Below, one piece after another: positions 1 through 7,017 of a stretch of DNA of 7,887 nt. The DNA comes from Methanosarcinales archaeon ex4572_44 (GTDB lineage: Archaea; Halobacteriota; Methanosarcinia; Methanosarcinales; EX4572-44), in contig NJEL02000052.1 of assembly GCA_002254825.2 (NCBI GenBank), forward strand, positions 1 through 7,887, given 5' to 3'. The position numbers were made by a program, and so were the translations under genes. Positions within the stretch are counted from its first letter, which is position 1; the number at the start of each line of letters is the position of its first letter. Under the pieces are notes generated by a model. It was not told the origin of the DNA, ran no database searches, and worked only from the letters and a program-made list of their open reading frames with translations.

Positions 1-655
1 CGTCTTCTATTTGTGCTGTGATGTCTTTTATGTGATGGGATAGTATTTTAATAGCTTTGTCTGGTTTTTTGCTTTGGTGGTAGAATCTGTCAAGTACTCT
101 CAGGTGTGCTGTGATGAAATTCGCTCTCTTTGAGACTTCAATCACTGCTCTCACAGCATCGTTGTCGTTGTAATCGTTGTCAGCGACTCCGATTTTGATC
201 ACATTTTCTTTGAAGCATCTTGCACCTTTTTCGTCCATTATTATTGCGGAGGTGATCCCTTGCGTGCTTGCAAGTTCGATTATTGAGAGTTTTTCTGATT
301 GTTCTGTGTCAGTCATGGTGAAGATTTTGTGGCTCTCTGGATGCATACCTGTTAGGATCGTTGCGATGGCTGGTGTTGTGTGCATTTCTACTCCGTAGAA
401 AGCACACTTTCCATGCAGTGGAAAGGTGTGCATCACGGTTGGTCTGCATCTGAGTGTGAGTCCTCCTGTGGGTTTTAGGTCGTGCTCGTATTTTTCGTAG
501 GTGCTGTACCCGAGTCCGTCGATTATCAGTAGTATCAGTCTCTTGCATCGTGATAGTTTCATGACCACTGTTGGTATTGGTGTGCCGTCCCGAAACGGGA
601 GTGTGATTCCAAGGATTTCTGCTATTGTTGGGGCGATATCTACCAGGGTGTGCAT
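1..655 (-). CDS. Alkaline-phosphatase-superfamily protein, probable phosphodiesterase/phosphatase (C-terminus off the left edge)
   Basis: This reading frame is open for 218 codons from an ATG at 655 and continues past the left edge, so the C-terminal part is missing. The fold is inferred from superfamily motifs. LILLIIDGLG at residues 40-49 supplies a first metal-ligand Asp (D46). TTPAIATILTG at 93-103 places Thr94 where the nucleophile lies. D189-RFY-H193 matches the DxxxH metal-binding pattern of type I phosphodiesterases/nucleotide pyrophosphatases. Near the N-terminus, residues 5-17 (VDIAPTIAEILGI) resemble a segment that in sulfatases and phosphoglycerate mutases usually lies near the C-terminus. 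I chose the ATG at 655 because it keeps this segment; an in-frame GTG at 664 and an ATG at 562 are alternatives, and no strong ribosome binding site is visible. No signal peptide is apparent, so it is probably cytoplasmic. The substrate is unknown, and any link to the Hdr genes is only positional (59 bp downstream). Confidence 0.72.
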   Translation of the reverse strand, partial: MHTLVDIAPTIAEILGITLPFRDGTPIPTVVMKLSRCKRLILLIIDGLGYSTYEKYEHDLKPTGGLTLRCRPTVMHTFPLHGKCAFYGVEMHTTPAIATILTGMHPESHKIFTMTDTEQSEKLSIIELASTQGITSAIIMDEKGARCFKENVIKIGVADNDYNDNDAVRAVIEVSKRANFITAHLRVLDRFYHQSKKPDKAIKILSHHIKDITAQIED

Positions 656-714
656 GAATGTCACGCGAGGATCTACTGAGTGTCTGTGAAAAAATATGGT
701 GTGGGGTTTTTGTG
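656..714 (-). promoter_or_regulatory. Short intergenic gap with an AT-rich tract (terminator-like or TATA-like)
   Basis: This is the only gap longer than 12 bp in the window. Read on the minus strand it carries CATATTTTTTC, with six T residues at 694-689, about 20 bases after the hdrA stop codon. A run of T downstream of a stop fits an archaeal intrinsic terminator. The same tract lies 34-42 bases before the ATG at 655 and could instead be a weak TATA element for the next gene. No hairpin accompanies it. The sequence does not tell which reading is right, or whether either is. Confidence 0.3.
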
Positions 715-2552
715 TTAGCTGCTCAGCATGTTGATCTGTGCGAAGAGCTGCTGGTCTCTGAAGTGGTTCATCGATATTGCGCCTGATGGACAGGTTGCAC
801 CGCATGAGCCGCATCCTTTGCATACGATTGAGTTTATGGTCATGACGCCTTTCTCTTCATCGAAGGTAGGTGCGTCATATACGCATATCTTCTCGCACAT
901 GTGGCAGCCTGAGCATATCTCTTCGTCGACGACTGAGGTGATCGGCTCTATAAACACCTTTCCCTGGCAGAGTGGTATCAGTGCTTTCATAACTGCTCCT
1001 GATGCCTGTGCAAGGGTGTCTGCGATGTCTTTTGGTCCCTGGCATGTTCCTGCTATGTAGACACCGTCGCTTGCTGTGTTCACGGGTCCCAGTTTTGGGT
1101 GTGCTTCGAGGAAGAATCGGTCGCCGCTCTGTGGTACTTTGAGCAGGTTTCCGAGTTCTCTTGCATCGCTTTTGGATGTCATTCCTGTTGCAAGTACTAC
1201 GAGGTCGGCACTGATCTCTTTTGGGTCACCCAGTAGGGTGTTTTCTGCTCTCACCACGAGTTTGCCGTCGTCTTTGTAGACTTCTGCCGGGTTTCCTCTC
1301 CAGTATCGTACGCCTTTTTTCTGCGCGTTTTCATAGAACTGTTCATAGCCTCTGCCGTATGCTCTGACATCGATGTAGCAGACTGTTACGTTTGAGTCTG
1401 GTATGAGGTCTTTTACCATGGTTGCTTGTTTGGCTGTGTACATGCAGCATACTCTTGAACAGTATTCGTTGCCGACGTTTTTGTCCCTTGAGCCCACACA
1501 CTGAATAAATATTACATCTTTTGGTTCTTTGCCGTTTATCTCGATTTTCCCTGTTTTTTCAGCTTCAAGGAGTTTTTTCTCGAATTCTACACCTGTGATA
1601 ACGTTGTCGTACAGGTCGTATCTGAGTTCTGGTTTGAGGCTTGCATCGAATTCATCATAGCCTGTTGCAACTACTATTGCTCCTATTTTTAGTTCTTGTT
1701 CTTCTTCTGTCTGCTCAAAATCTACCGCGCCTTCGGGGCATGCATCTTTACATTTGCTACAGTCTCCCTCTCCCTCTTGGAAGCGCAGGCAGAGTTCTGG
1801 GTTGATGGTGTATGTTCTTGGAACTGCAAAGGGATACGGCATGTCTATTGCTGCTTTTCCATCATCGGTTTTGACCGGGCAGACTTTTGCACATTCTCCA
1901 CATGCCGTGCATTTCTCAGGGTCCACGTATCTTTTGGGTGTGTAGCCACCTCTGTCATCTTGGGTATTAACAGGCATGCTGCACGATCCATATTGGGGAA
2001 GATCTTGCACATCTCTGCCACGTGCCCTCCGAGGCTTGGATCTCGTTCCAAGAGGTATGTCTTGTAGCCGGCGTTTGCTGAATCTATCGCTGCGTGTATG
2101 CCTGCGATTCCACCGCCCACGACGAGTGCTGAAGGTTCTACATCAGCTTCCATTACCTCAAGTGGTTTTAAAAGTGCTGCTTTTGCTACTGCGGCAGATA
2201 CCAGTGCTTTGGCTTTTTCTGTGCCGCTCTCACGGTCTTCGTGTACCCATGAGCAGTGCTCGCGTATGTTTGCCTGTTCAAATAAGAAGGCGTTCATTCC
2301 TTTTGTCTGAACAGCCTTTCGAAAAGTGGGTTCATGCATTCTGGGTGAACATGATGCTACGACCACACGGTCAAGTCCAAGTTCTTCAACGTCCTCTTTT
2401 ATCAGGTCCTGTCCTGGGTCTGAGCACATGAACACATAGTCTTTTGCAACAACTACATTTGGCAGGGTCTTTGCGTATTCAGCAACTGCCTTCACATCAA
2501 CATTGGCTGCAATGTTTATTCCACAGTGACACACGTATACTCCTATCTTCAT
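715..2552 (-). pseudogene. hdrA: HdrA-like heterodisulfide reductase flavoprotein, broken by a frameshift and small internal deletion
   Basis: HdrA is the FAD-containing bifurcating subunit of soluble heterodisulfide reductase. The N-terminal part (2552 to about 1935) has CHCG at residues 7-11, CS at 43, CSPRMHEP at 68-75, REHCSWVH at 97-104, and the FAD motif GGGIAG at 146-151. The C-terminal part lies in another frame (about 1932 to 715). It holds an inserted ferredoxin-like region (CTACGECAKVCP, then CSKCKDACP), the CVGSRDKNVGNEYCSRVCC block, and two C-terminal [4Fe-4S] motifs, CSGCHMCEKIC and CKGCGSCGATCP. Against the neighbouring HdrA, about 28 residues between HP and RYVD are missing and the frame changes at 1930-1938. 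Restoring about 82 bases gives roughly 640 residues, a normal HdrA length. The first frame stops at 1845. An ATG at 2010 opens the second frame but lacks a ribosome binding site. Two cofactor-region residues also differ: D189-R-A-A-C193 replaces the usual DCxxC. It may be a pseudogene or an assembly error. Confidence 0.85.
1930..1938 (-). other. Frame junction in hdrA, containing a CCCAAAA run
   Basis: Read on the minus strand, the upstream frame passes CAC CCA AAA GAT, while the downstream HdrA frame reads CCC AAA AGA TAC GTG. The homology switches frame within this run. The neighbouring HdrA has 28 residues between its matching HP and RYVD; here only two bases separate them. The simplest reading is a deletion of about 82 bases. 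The bases C_CCA_AAA also match the X_XXY_YYZ pattern of -1 slippery sites, and a -1 slip would join the two frames, but no strong downstream structure is visible. Confidence 0.7.
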
Positions 2553-2557
2553 GTCTT

Positions 2558-2563
2558 TCACCC
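2558..2563 (-). promoter_or_regulatory. Ribosome binding site that decides the start of the broken hdrA
   Basis: On the minus strand GGGTGA begins right after the TAA stop of the upstream hdrA and ends five bases before the ATG at 2552. It matches the GGTGA core complementary to the 3' end of archaeal 16S rRNA. A GTG at 2561 is in frame and would add three residues, but it forms part of this site, so the ATG at 2552 is the better start. Confidence 0.6.
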
Positions 2564-4276
2564 TTACCCTGTTACCTCTTTTTCTATTGGTGCAGCAGTA
2601 GCAGTTGTTTCTTTCACGACTTTTACCTCATCTTCGGGCCCGATCTTCACTTTTCCAAATGATATGGGAATGGTGGCTTTTGCTGCTGCTCCAGATGTCT
2701 GGGCAACCGAATCCGATATGTCTTTTGGTCCCTGTGCACACCCTGCCATGTATATTCCTTTAACTCGGGTCTCCATTGGACGGATGTTTACATGTGCCTC
2801 TGCAAGGAATTTGTCATCACCCACATCGAGGTTCAACATATTGGCAAGCTGTGGTGTATCGGCTGGTGCAACCAGTCCTGCGGATAGAACGACCAGATCT
2901 GCTTCAAGCTCGACCGGTTCAACCATGAGTGTGTTCTCAACACGCACCTTCATCATGCCGTTCTCACCACGGTATACTTCAGATACGATGCCTCTGAGGT
3001 AGATCACGCCCTCATCCTGCATACGGTTGTAGAACTCCTCATGTCCCTTACCAAATGCGCGTATGTCAGTGTAACAGATCGTGAATTTTGCATCTGGAAC
3101 CTTCTCTCTCACAAGATTGCATTGCTTGGTTGCATACATACAACATACCCTTGAACAGTATTCATTGCCCACGTTCTTATCACGGGAGCCCACGCACTGG
3201 ACAAACACAATATTCTTCGGTGGCTTTCCGTGTATCAGTATCTCTCCAGCAGTAGGTCCTGTTGGGGCACACAATCGTTCAAGCTCCAGTGCATTGATCA
3301 CCCTATCATACTTATCATAGCCAAGTTCAGGTCTCAGATCACAGTTAAAAAGCTCAAAGCCTGTAGTAACGAGGATGCTTCCGACTTCAAACTCTATTAT
3401 CTCTTCCTCCTGGTCGAATCTGATCGCCTTCTTGTCGCATACGTACTCGCACATCCGACAACTGAGGCAGTGCTCTGGATCTCTTATGGCAGCGAGTGGA
3501 ATTGCCTGGGCAAAAGGTATGTAGATGGCTTTTCTTGGACCAACACCAAGGTTAAATTCACTTGCAACAACTGCTGGACAGTTATCAACACATATGCCGC
3601 AACCAGTACATTCATTCTCATCCACGTACCGTGGATGCCGCAGCACTTTAACCTTGAATTCTCCAGCATGTCCGCTGACTTCAATCACTTCTGAACATGT
3701 TAGAAGCTCGATATTCGGGTGCTGCCCTGTTGCAACCATCTTCGGCGTTCCGATGCACGATGCACAGTCAAGCGTTGGGAAAGTCTTGTCAAGCTGTGCC
3801 ATGTGACCTCCAATGTTCGGTCTTCGTTCCACAAGGTATACCTTATATCCTGCATCTCCTATATCAAGGGATGCCTGTTCTCCGACGATGCCAGCGCCTA
3901 TTACTAAAACGGAGGGGTTTACATCAACTTCTGTCTCTTCTGGTTTTATTGGTTTTAGATCGTCCAATGCAGCAATTATCTTTTCCACAACATCATCTGA
4001 TTCTTCTATCTTGATCAAATTGGGCAGAAAGCCTACTTCGTCGCCAACTTTCTTGAATATTGATCTGTGAACATCGGATGCAAAACATGCTACTACCACC
4101 TGTTCAAGATCTTTTTCGTTTATGTCTTTAATCAAAAGTTCCTGTTCAGTGATATCACATAGATATTGTGAATCTTTAACAATAGAACCTTTTGGTAACT
4201 TTTTAAGAATCTCCTCTGTCTCGGTAGATCCACCAAGCCCGCAGTGACATATGTAAACTCCTGTTTTTTTGTCCAT
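2564..4276 (-). CDS. hdrA: HdrA-like flavoprotein lacking the C-terminal ferredoxin domains
   Basis: This 570-residue protein is an HdrA homologue, the FAD subunit that splits or merges electron pairs in soluble heterodisulfide reductase complexes. The N-terminal domain keeps CHCG (C10, C12), C40 and C64. It lacks the REHCSW motif, having IEESDD near residues 90-95, and has CFASDVH in place of CSPRxHEP. The FAD motif GAGIVG is at 127-132, and GGHMAQLDKTFPTLDCASC ends at C174. The inserted ferredoxin domain has CTGCGICVDNCP from C223 and CLSCRMCEYVC from C270. The CVGSRDKNVGNEYCSRVCC block follows in the second half. HdrA of about 650 residues usually ends with two [4Fe-4S] motifs; here a polar, Thr/Ala/Glu-rich tail ends at a clean TAA instead. 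The start directly abuts the TAG stop of the FrhB-like gene, so translation is probably coupled. It may pair with the adjacent HdrA, which has what this one lacks. Confidence 0.92.
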   Translation of the reverse strand: MDKKTGVYICHCGLGGSTETEEILKKLPKGSIVKDSQYLCDITEQELLIKDINEKDLEQVVVACFASDVHRSIFKKVGDEVGFLPNLIKIEESDDVVEKIIAALDDLKPIKPEETEVDVNPSVLVIGAGIVGEQASLDIGDAGYKVYLVERRPNIGGHMAQLDKTFPTLDCASCIGTPKMVATGQHPNIELLTCSEVIEVSGHAGEFKVKVLRHPRYVDENECTGCGICVDNCPAVVASEFNLGVGPRKAIYIPFAQAIPLAAIRDPEHCLSCRMCEYVCDKKAIRFDQEEEIIEFEVGSILVTTGFELFNCDLRPELGYDKYDRVINALELERLCAPTGPTAGEILIHGKPPKNIVFVQCVGSRDKNVGNEYCSRVCCMYATKQCNLVREKVPDAKFTICYTDIRAFGKGHEEFYNRMQDEGVIYLRGIVSEVYRGENGMMKVRVENTLMVEPVELEADLVVLSAGLVAPADTPQLANMLNLDVGDDKFLAEAHVNIRPMETRVKGIYMAGCAQGPKDISDSVAQTSGAAAKATIPISFGKVKIGPEDEVKVVKETTATAAPIEKEVTG

Positions 4277-5581
4277 CTATTCTTCACCACCTTCTTTTGC
4301 TTCTGCCGCCTTTGCAGCATGTTCCTTCTTCATGGTTGCGATCTTTTTGACCAGATCAATCTTCACATCACCCTGTTCAATCTTGCCCGCTTCAAGCATT
4401 CCGTTCATCAGTTGTTCTCCTTTCTCTGAGCGTATAACAACAGTGGACCATCCATCTGACGATCCGACCGAGCCAACGGAGACATCTGCGAATTCTGAAG
4501 CAAAATCGGTGCACACCAAGCAACTGCTCTTTATGCATTTGTCAAGGGCTTTAATCTCAACATCAAAATCACCTTTCTCGGTGTACGCATGGAACTTGCC
4601 GCGTGTGATATCGGTCTTCGTGACATCCTTGAATTTCTGGCCTGAACCCGCCAGGAGTTCATTCTCTATGAAATTTGTGAGACAACTGTACTCGAAGTTC
4701 TCCATGCAGAAAACGCCTATCGTTGTGATATCAATATCCTCTGCCTTTTTGAAGAGGTGTTCTTGAATATTTCTCGTTGCCTTCATCTGGCAGGGCGTTC
4801 CGACAACAGCTATTTTCGTGAGTTCAGTGTTCTTTATCACCTCGCCGAGTCCCATTATGCTTGGAGATACTGAGTAGATGGTTCCCGCGGCACTTGCGAT
4901 CTCTTCTGGTGTTACGAGTACCACTGGTTCAGGTTTCCATCGATCGCCAGCTGTTCCGCGTGTAACAATCACTCCTTCAAAGATCTCGTTCTCAAGTCCG
5001 TATGCGAGGATTGATGAGACGATTCCTCCGTCCTGGCAGAGTTTCAATATTTCAGGATCTATTGCTTTGGCAGAGAATATGTTTCGGTAGACTCCAAGCA
5101 GTTCGTCCTCTCGCACACAACCGAAGATACGGGTCTCGAGCTCGTCCCGCGGGGGCAGTCGTGCAGAGCAATGATCATAGCATAATCCGTACTCTCCACA
5201 CTGGACTGCGTCAAGCAACATGATACAATCTTTAACAGGTGTTGGAACACCGTCAACAAGCTCAATCCGCTCGCAAAAGGCAGCGCATGCCGCACAACCA
5301 GTGCATAATCCCTCATCTATGATCGTTTCTTTTAAGAGTTCGAAGCCTCGACGTTCTTCCCATTTTGGGCAGTTGTCCACGCACAAACCCCGTTTTCCGC
5401 ACTCGGTTGATCCAAGATCAAGGAGGCATGGTTCTACAAGCTCTGGTAAGCCGTCTGAGATCTTTATCCGATCGCAGACCTCGGCACATATACCGCAACC
5501 GTCACAGAGAGTCTTATCAACAATTTTATTTTTCAGGAACTCAAAACCTTTGTCGACTTCCAGTATGTGTTTCAGCTTCAT
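4277..5581 (-). CDS. frhB: F420-binding FrhB/FdhB-family iron-sulfur flavoprotein with a duplicated N-terminal Cys module
   Basis: FrhB-family proteins bind FAD and [4Fe-4S] clusters and exchange hydride with coenzyme F420. Residues about 160-434 carry the family core: QDGG at 183-186, GTPCQ at 261-265, GVFCMENF around 292, and a CxxxxCxxC cluster site (C349, C354, C357) followed by TDFASEFADVSVGSVGS. At 434 residues it exceeds the usual FrhB length of about 280-350. The extra length is a tandem copy of the N-terminal module: residues 12-78 and 79-145 align without gaps at a 67-residue offset, and all eight cysteines repeat (26/93, 29/96, 32/99, 36/103, 52/119, 61/128, 67/134, 71/138). The C-terminus is a short Lys/Ala/Glu tail. 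It lies between HdrB and an HdrA, with no hydrogenase genes in the window, so I infer it is the F420 input or output module of the Hdr complex. A weak AGGT lies seven bases before its ATG. Confidence 0.9.
   Translation of the reverse strand: MKLKHILEVDKGFEFLKNKIVDKTLCDGCGICAEVCDRIKISDGLPELVEPCLLDLGSTECGKRGLCVDNCPKWEERRGFELLKETIIDEGLCTGCAACAAFCERIELVDGVPTPVKDCIMLLDAVQCGEYGLCYDHCSARLPPRDELETRIFGCVREDELLGVYRNIFSAKAIDPEILKLCQDGGIVSSILAYGLENEIFEGVIVTRGTAGDRWKPEPVVLVTPEEIASAAGTIYSVSPSIMGLGEVIKNTELTKIAVVGTPCQMKATRNIQEHLFKKAEDIDITTIGVFCMENFEYSCLTNFIENELLAGSGQKFKDVTKTDITRGKFHAYTEKGDFDVEIKALDKCIKSSCLVCTDFASEFADVSVGSVGSSDGWSTVVIRSEKGEQLMNGMLEAGKIEQGDVKIDLVKKIATMKKEHAAKAAEAKEGGEE
4284..4291 (-). promoter_or_regulatory. 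Ribosome binding site for the 570-residue HdrA, inside the end of the FrhB-like gene
   Basis: GGTGGTGA on the minus strand lies within the last codons (Gly-Gly-Glu) of the FrhB-like gene and ends seven bases before the ATG at 4276. With the TAG stop directly abutting this ATG, it supports the chosen start and coupled translation. Confidence 0.6.
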
Positions 5582-5593
5582 AGTAATTACCTG

Positions 5594-6475
5594 TTAAATT
5601 TTTAGGATTTTATCAGACATGGGAATCTGATGCATATTAATCCCAAGTTCATCAGGTGTGAAGCCCATTGCAAGTCCAAGCAGTTGTGTGTAGAAGAGCA
5701 CCGGGATGTTATCAAGTTCCTTTCCGAACTTGCCCGTTAACTCGGTCTGTCCAACATCCATCTGCAGGTGGCAGAAGGCACATATGTCCAGTAGGCAATC
5801 AGCACCCACAGCATTTGCATTGTTGACCTTATCAAGCGTGAAGAGGAGAGACTTTTCAAGCTCTCTCGTTCTCACACCGCCGCCAGCACCACAACAGACA
5901 ATCTTATCCTTGTAATCAACACTCTCGGCACCTGTTACATTCACCAGTTCGTCCACCATTCTTGGCCTTTCACTGCTTCCCTGACCACGCACCTCACTTG
6001 GTTTTAGGAAGTGACAGCCGTAGTGCACTGCCACCTTGATGCCATCGAGTGGTTTCGTGATGTGCTCTTTTATGGTATCAAGACCCACTTCGTTATGAAG
6101 GATCTCAACACAGTGCTTCACCTGTATCTCGCCTTTGTACTGATGTCCCTCTTCAGCCAGTATTTCATTGATCATCTCTACTAAATGAGGATTTTCCTGT
6201 AGCAAGTGGTTTGCCTCTTGGAGCGTACCGTAACAGCCGTTGCACGTAAGCATTATGTCACAGTTCTGTTCTTCTGCTATTGCAATGTTTCGCCCACCGA
6301 TGGCAAGCCATGTCTTAAGATCGAACGATCCAAAGACGCCAGGAGCAGGGCAACACGATGCGCCTGGAACTTCAACACATTCTATGCCAAACGCATCGAA
6401 TACTTTTCTCGTCGATGCCTCGATTCCAGGGTATCTGTTCGGTGTTATGCATCCCAGGAAATAAGCGTATTTCAT
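5594..6475 (-). CDS. hdrB: Heterodisulfide reductase subunit HdrB (two CCG domains)
   Basis: HdrB is the catalytic subunit that reduces, or in reverse forms, the CoM-S-S-CoB disulfide using two non-cubane [4Fe-4S] clusters. Both cysteine motifs fit the CX31-39CCX35-36CXXC rule. The first is C9, C41-C42, C78 and C81, with spacings of 31 and 35. The second is C154, C194-C195, C232 and C235, with spacings of 39 and 36. The N-terminus (YFLGCITPNRYPG) and the second half (YGCHFLKP, CCGAGGG) are typical of HdrB and show no hint of lost function. At 293 residues it has the expected length. It starts seven bases after hdrC and ends 12 bases before the FrhB-like gene. The intact motifs argue for a true heterodisulfide or closely similar substrate, although CCG-domain proteins also occur in other oxidoreductases. 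Confidence 0.95.
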   Translation of the reverse strand: MKYAYFLGCITPNRYPGIEASTRKVFDAFGIECVEVPGASCCPAPGVFGSFDLKTWLAIGGRNIAIAEEQNCDIMLTCNGCYGTLQEANHLLQENPHLVEMINEILAEEGHQYKGEIQVKHCVEILHNEVGLDTIKEHITKPLDGIKVAVHYGCHFLKPSEVRGQGSSERPRMVDELVNVTGAESVDYKDKIVCCGAGGGVRTRELEKSLLFTLDKVNNANAVGADCLLDICAFCHLQMDVGQTELTGKFGKELDNIPVLFYTQLLGLAMGFTPDELGINMHQIPMSDKILKI

Positions 6476-6481
6476 ATCACA

Positions 6482-6489
6482 ATCACTCC
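6482..6489 (-). promoter_or_regulatory. Ribosome binding site for hdrB, overlapping the hdrC stop
   Basis: GGAGTGAT on the minus strand contains the TGA stop of hdrC and ends six bases before the hdrB ATG at 6475. It is a good match to the archaeal anti-Shine-Dalgarno and supports coupled translation of HdrC and HdrB. Confidence 0.6.
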
Positions 6490-7016
6490 TTTAGGTTCAT
6501 GGTTTCCCAGTCAAAGTCTATTAGCTCGTCAAATTTTGTCTTTTTCGCCAGTGTCTGAATTCCCTTTAGTGCATCCTTGTAGGCATGGGTTGTCGGCGGA
6601 ATCTCGGAGAGCCCGAGCTTCTTACGACTCTCTTTTACGGCATCGTTTATCGGCACGCCATGACCTGTCTTTATAACATAACTTGCTGCCATTCTATGCG
6701 ACTTTGCAAGGTATCCTTCTCTCCCTGCGATGTTTCTGATCGTACGGGTGATGTCTGTGACCTTCACGTTTCTGGGACAGCGCTCGTAACAGGTATAACA
6801 TGTGGTGCAAAGCCACAGTTCATCAGAGGATAACACCTCGTCCCGCATGTTCAAGAGTGCACTCAAGATCATCTTCCGTGTTCTGATCGCAGTCAATCTA
6901 CCAGACGGGCATCCTCCAGTACACTTGCCGCACTGCATGCACACCCGCAGGGTTTCCATATGTTCACTTCCTAAGATCGGACCACCAGTTTCTATTATCT
7001 CGTCAACAAATTCCAT
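6483..7016 (-). CDS. hdrC: Heterodisulfide reductase subunit HdrC
   Basis: HdrC is the small iron-sulfur subunit that carries electrons from HdrA to the HdrB active site. Two classical [4Fe-4S] motifs are intact: C26-MQ-C29-GK-C32-TGG-C36-P and C70-TT-C73-YT-C76-YER-C80-P. The arrangement, the helical C-terminal region and the length of 177 residues fit soluble HdrC. There is no membrane segment, unlike the fused cytochrome HdrE type. The ATG lies one base after the TGA of the upstream HdrA and seven bases separate its stop from hdrB, which is the normal hdrC-hdrB pairing. A weak GAGGT lies 11 bases before the start. Confidence 0.94.
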   Translation of the reverse strand: MEFVDEIIETGGPILGSEHMETLRVCMQCGKCTGGCPSGRLTAIRTRKMILSALLNMRDEVLSSDELWLCTTCYTCYERCPRNVKVTDITRTIRNIAGREGYLAKSHRMAASYVIKTGHGVPINDAVKESRKKLGLSEIPPTTHAYKDALKGIQTLAKKTKFDELIDFDWETMNLKE

Positions 7017-7017
7017 T

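Noticed and set aside
309..548. Minus-strand open frame of 79 codons
   Set aside because: It is in another frame within the phosphodiesterase-like gene, whose own frame carries the metal-site motifs. The Arg/Thr/His-rich translation looks like an out-of-frame product.
715..2010. An independent gene starting at the ATG at 2010, as a deliberately split HdrA
   Set aside because: The first roughly 25 residues are the out-of-frame reading of conserved HdrA sequence, and no ribosome binding site precedes the ATG. A broken single gene explains it better.
2526..3694. Long plus-strand open frames, for example 2526-3002 and 3230-3694
   Set aside because: They lie antisense to strongly conserved HdrA coding sequence, have no recognisable domains and no ribosome binding sites. 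They are shadows of the minus-strand genes.
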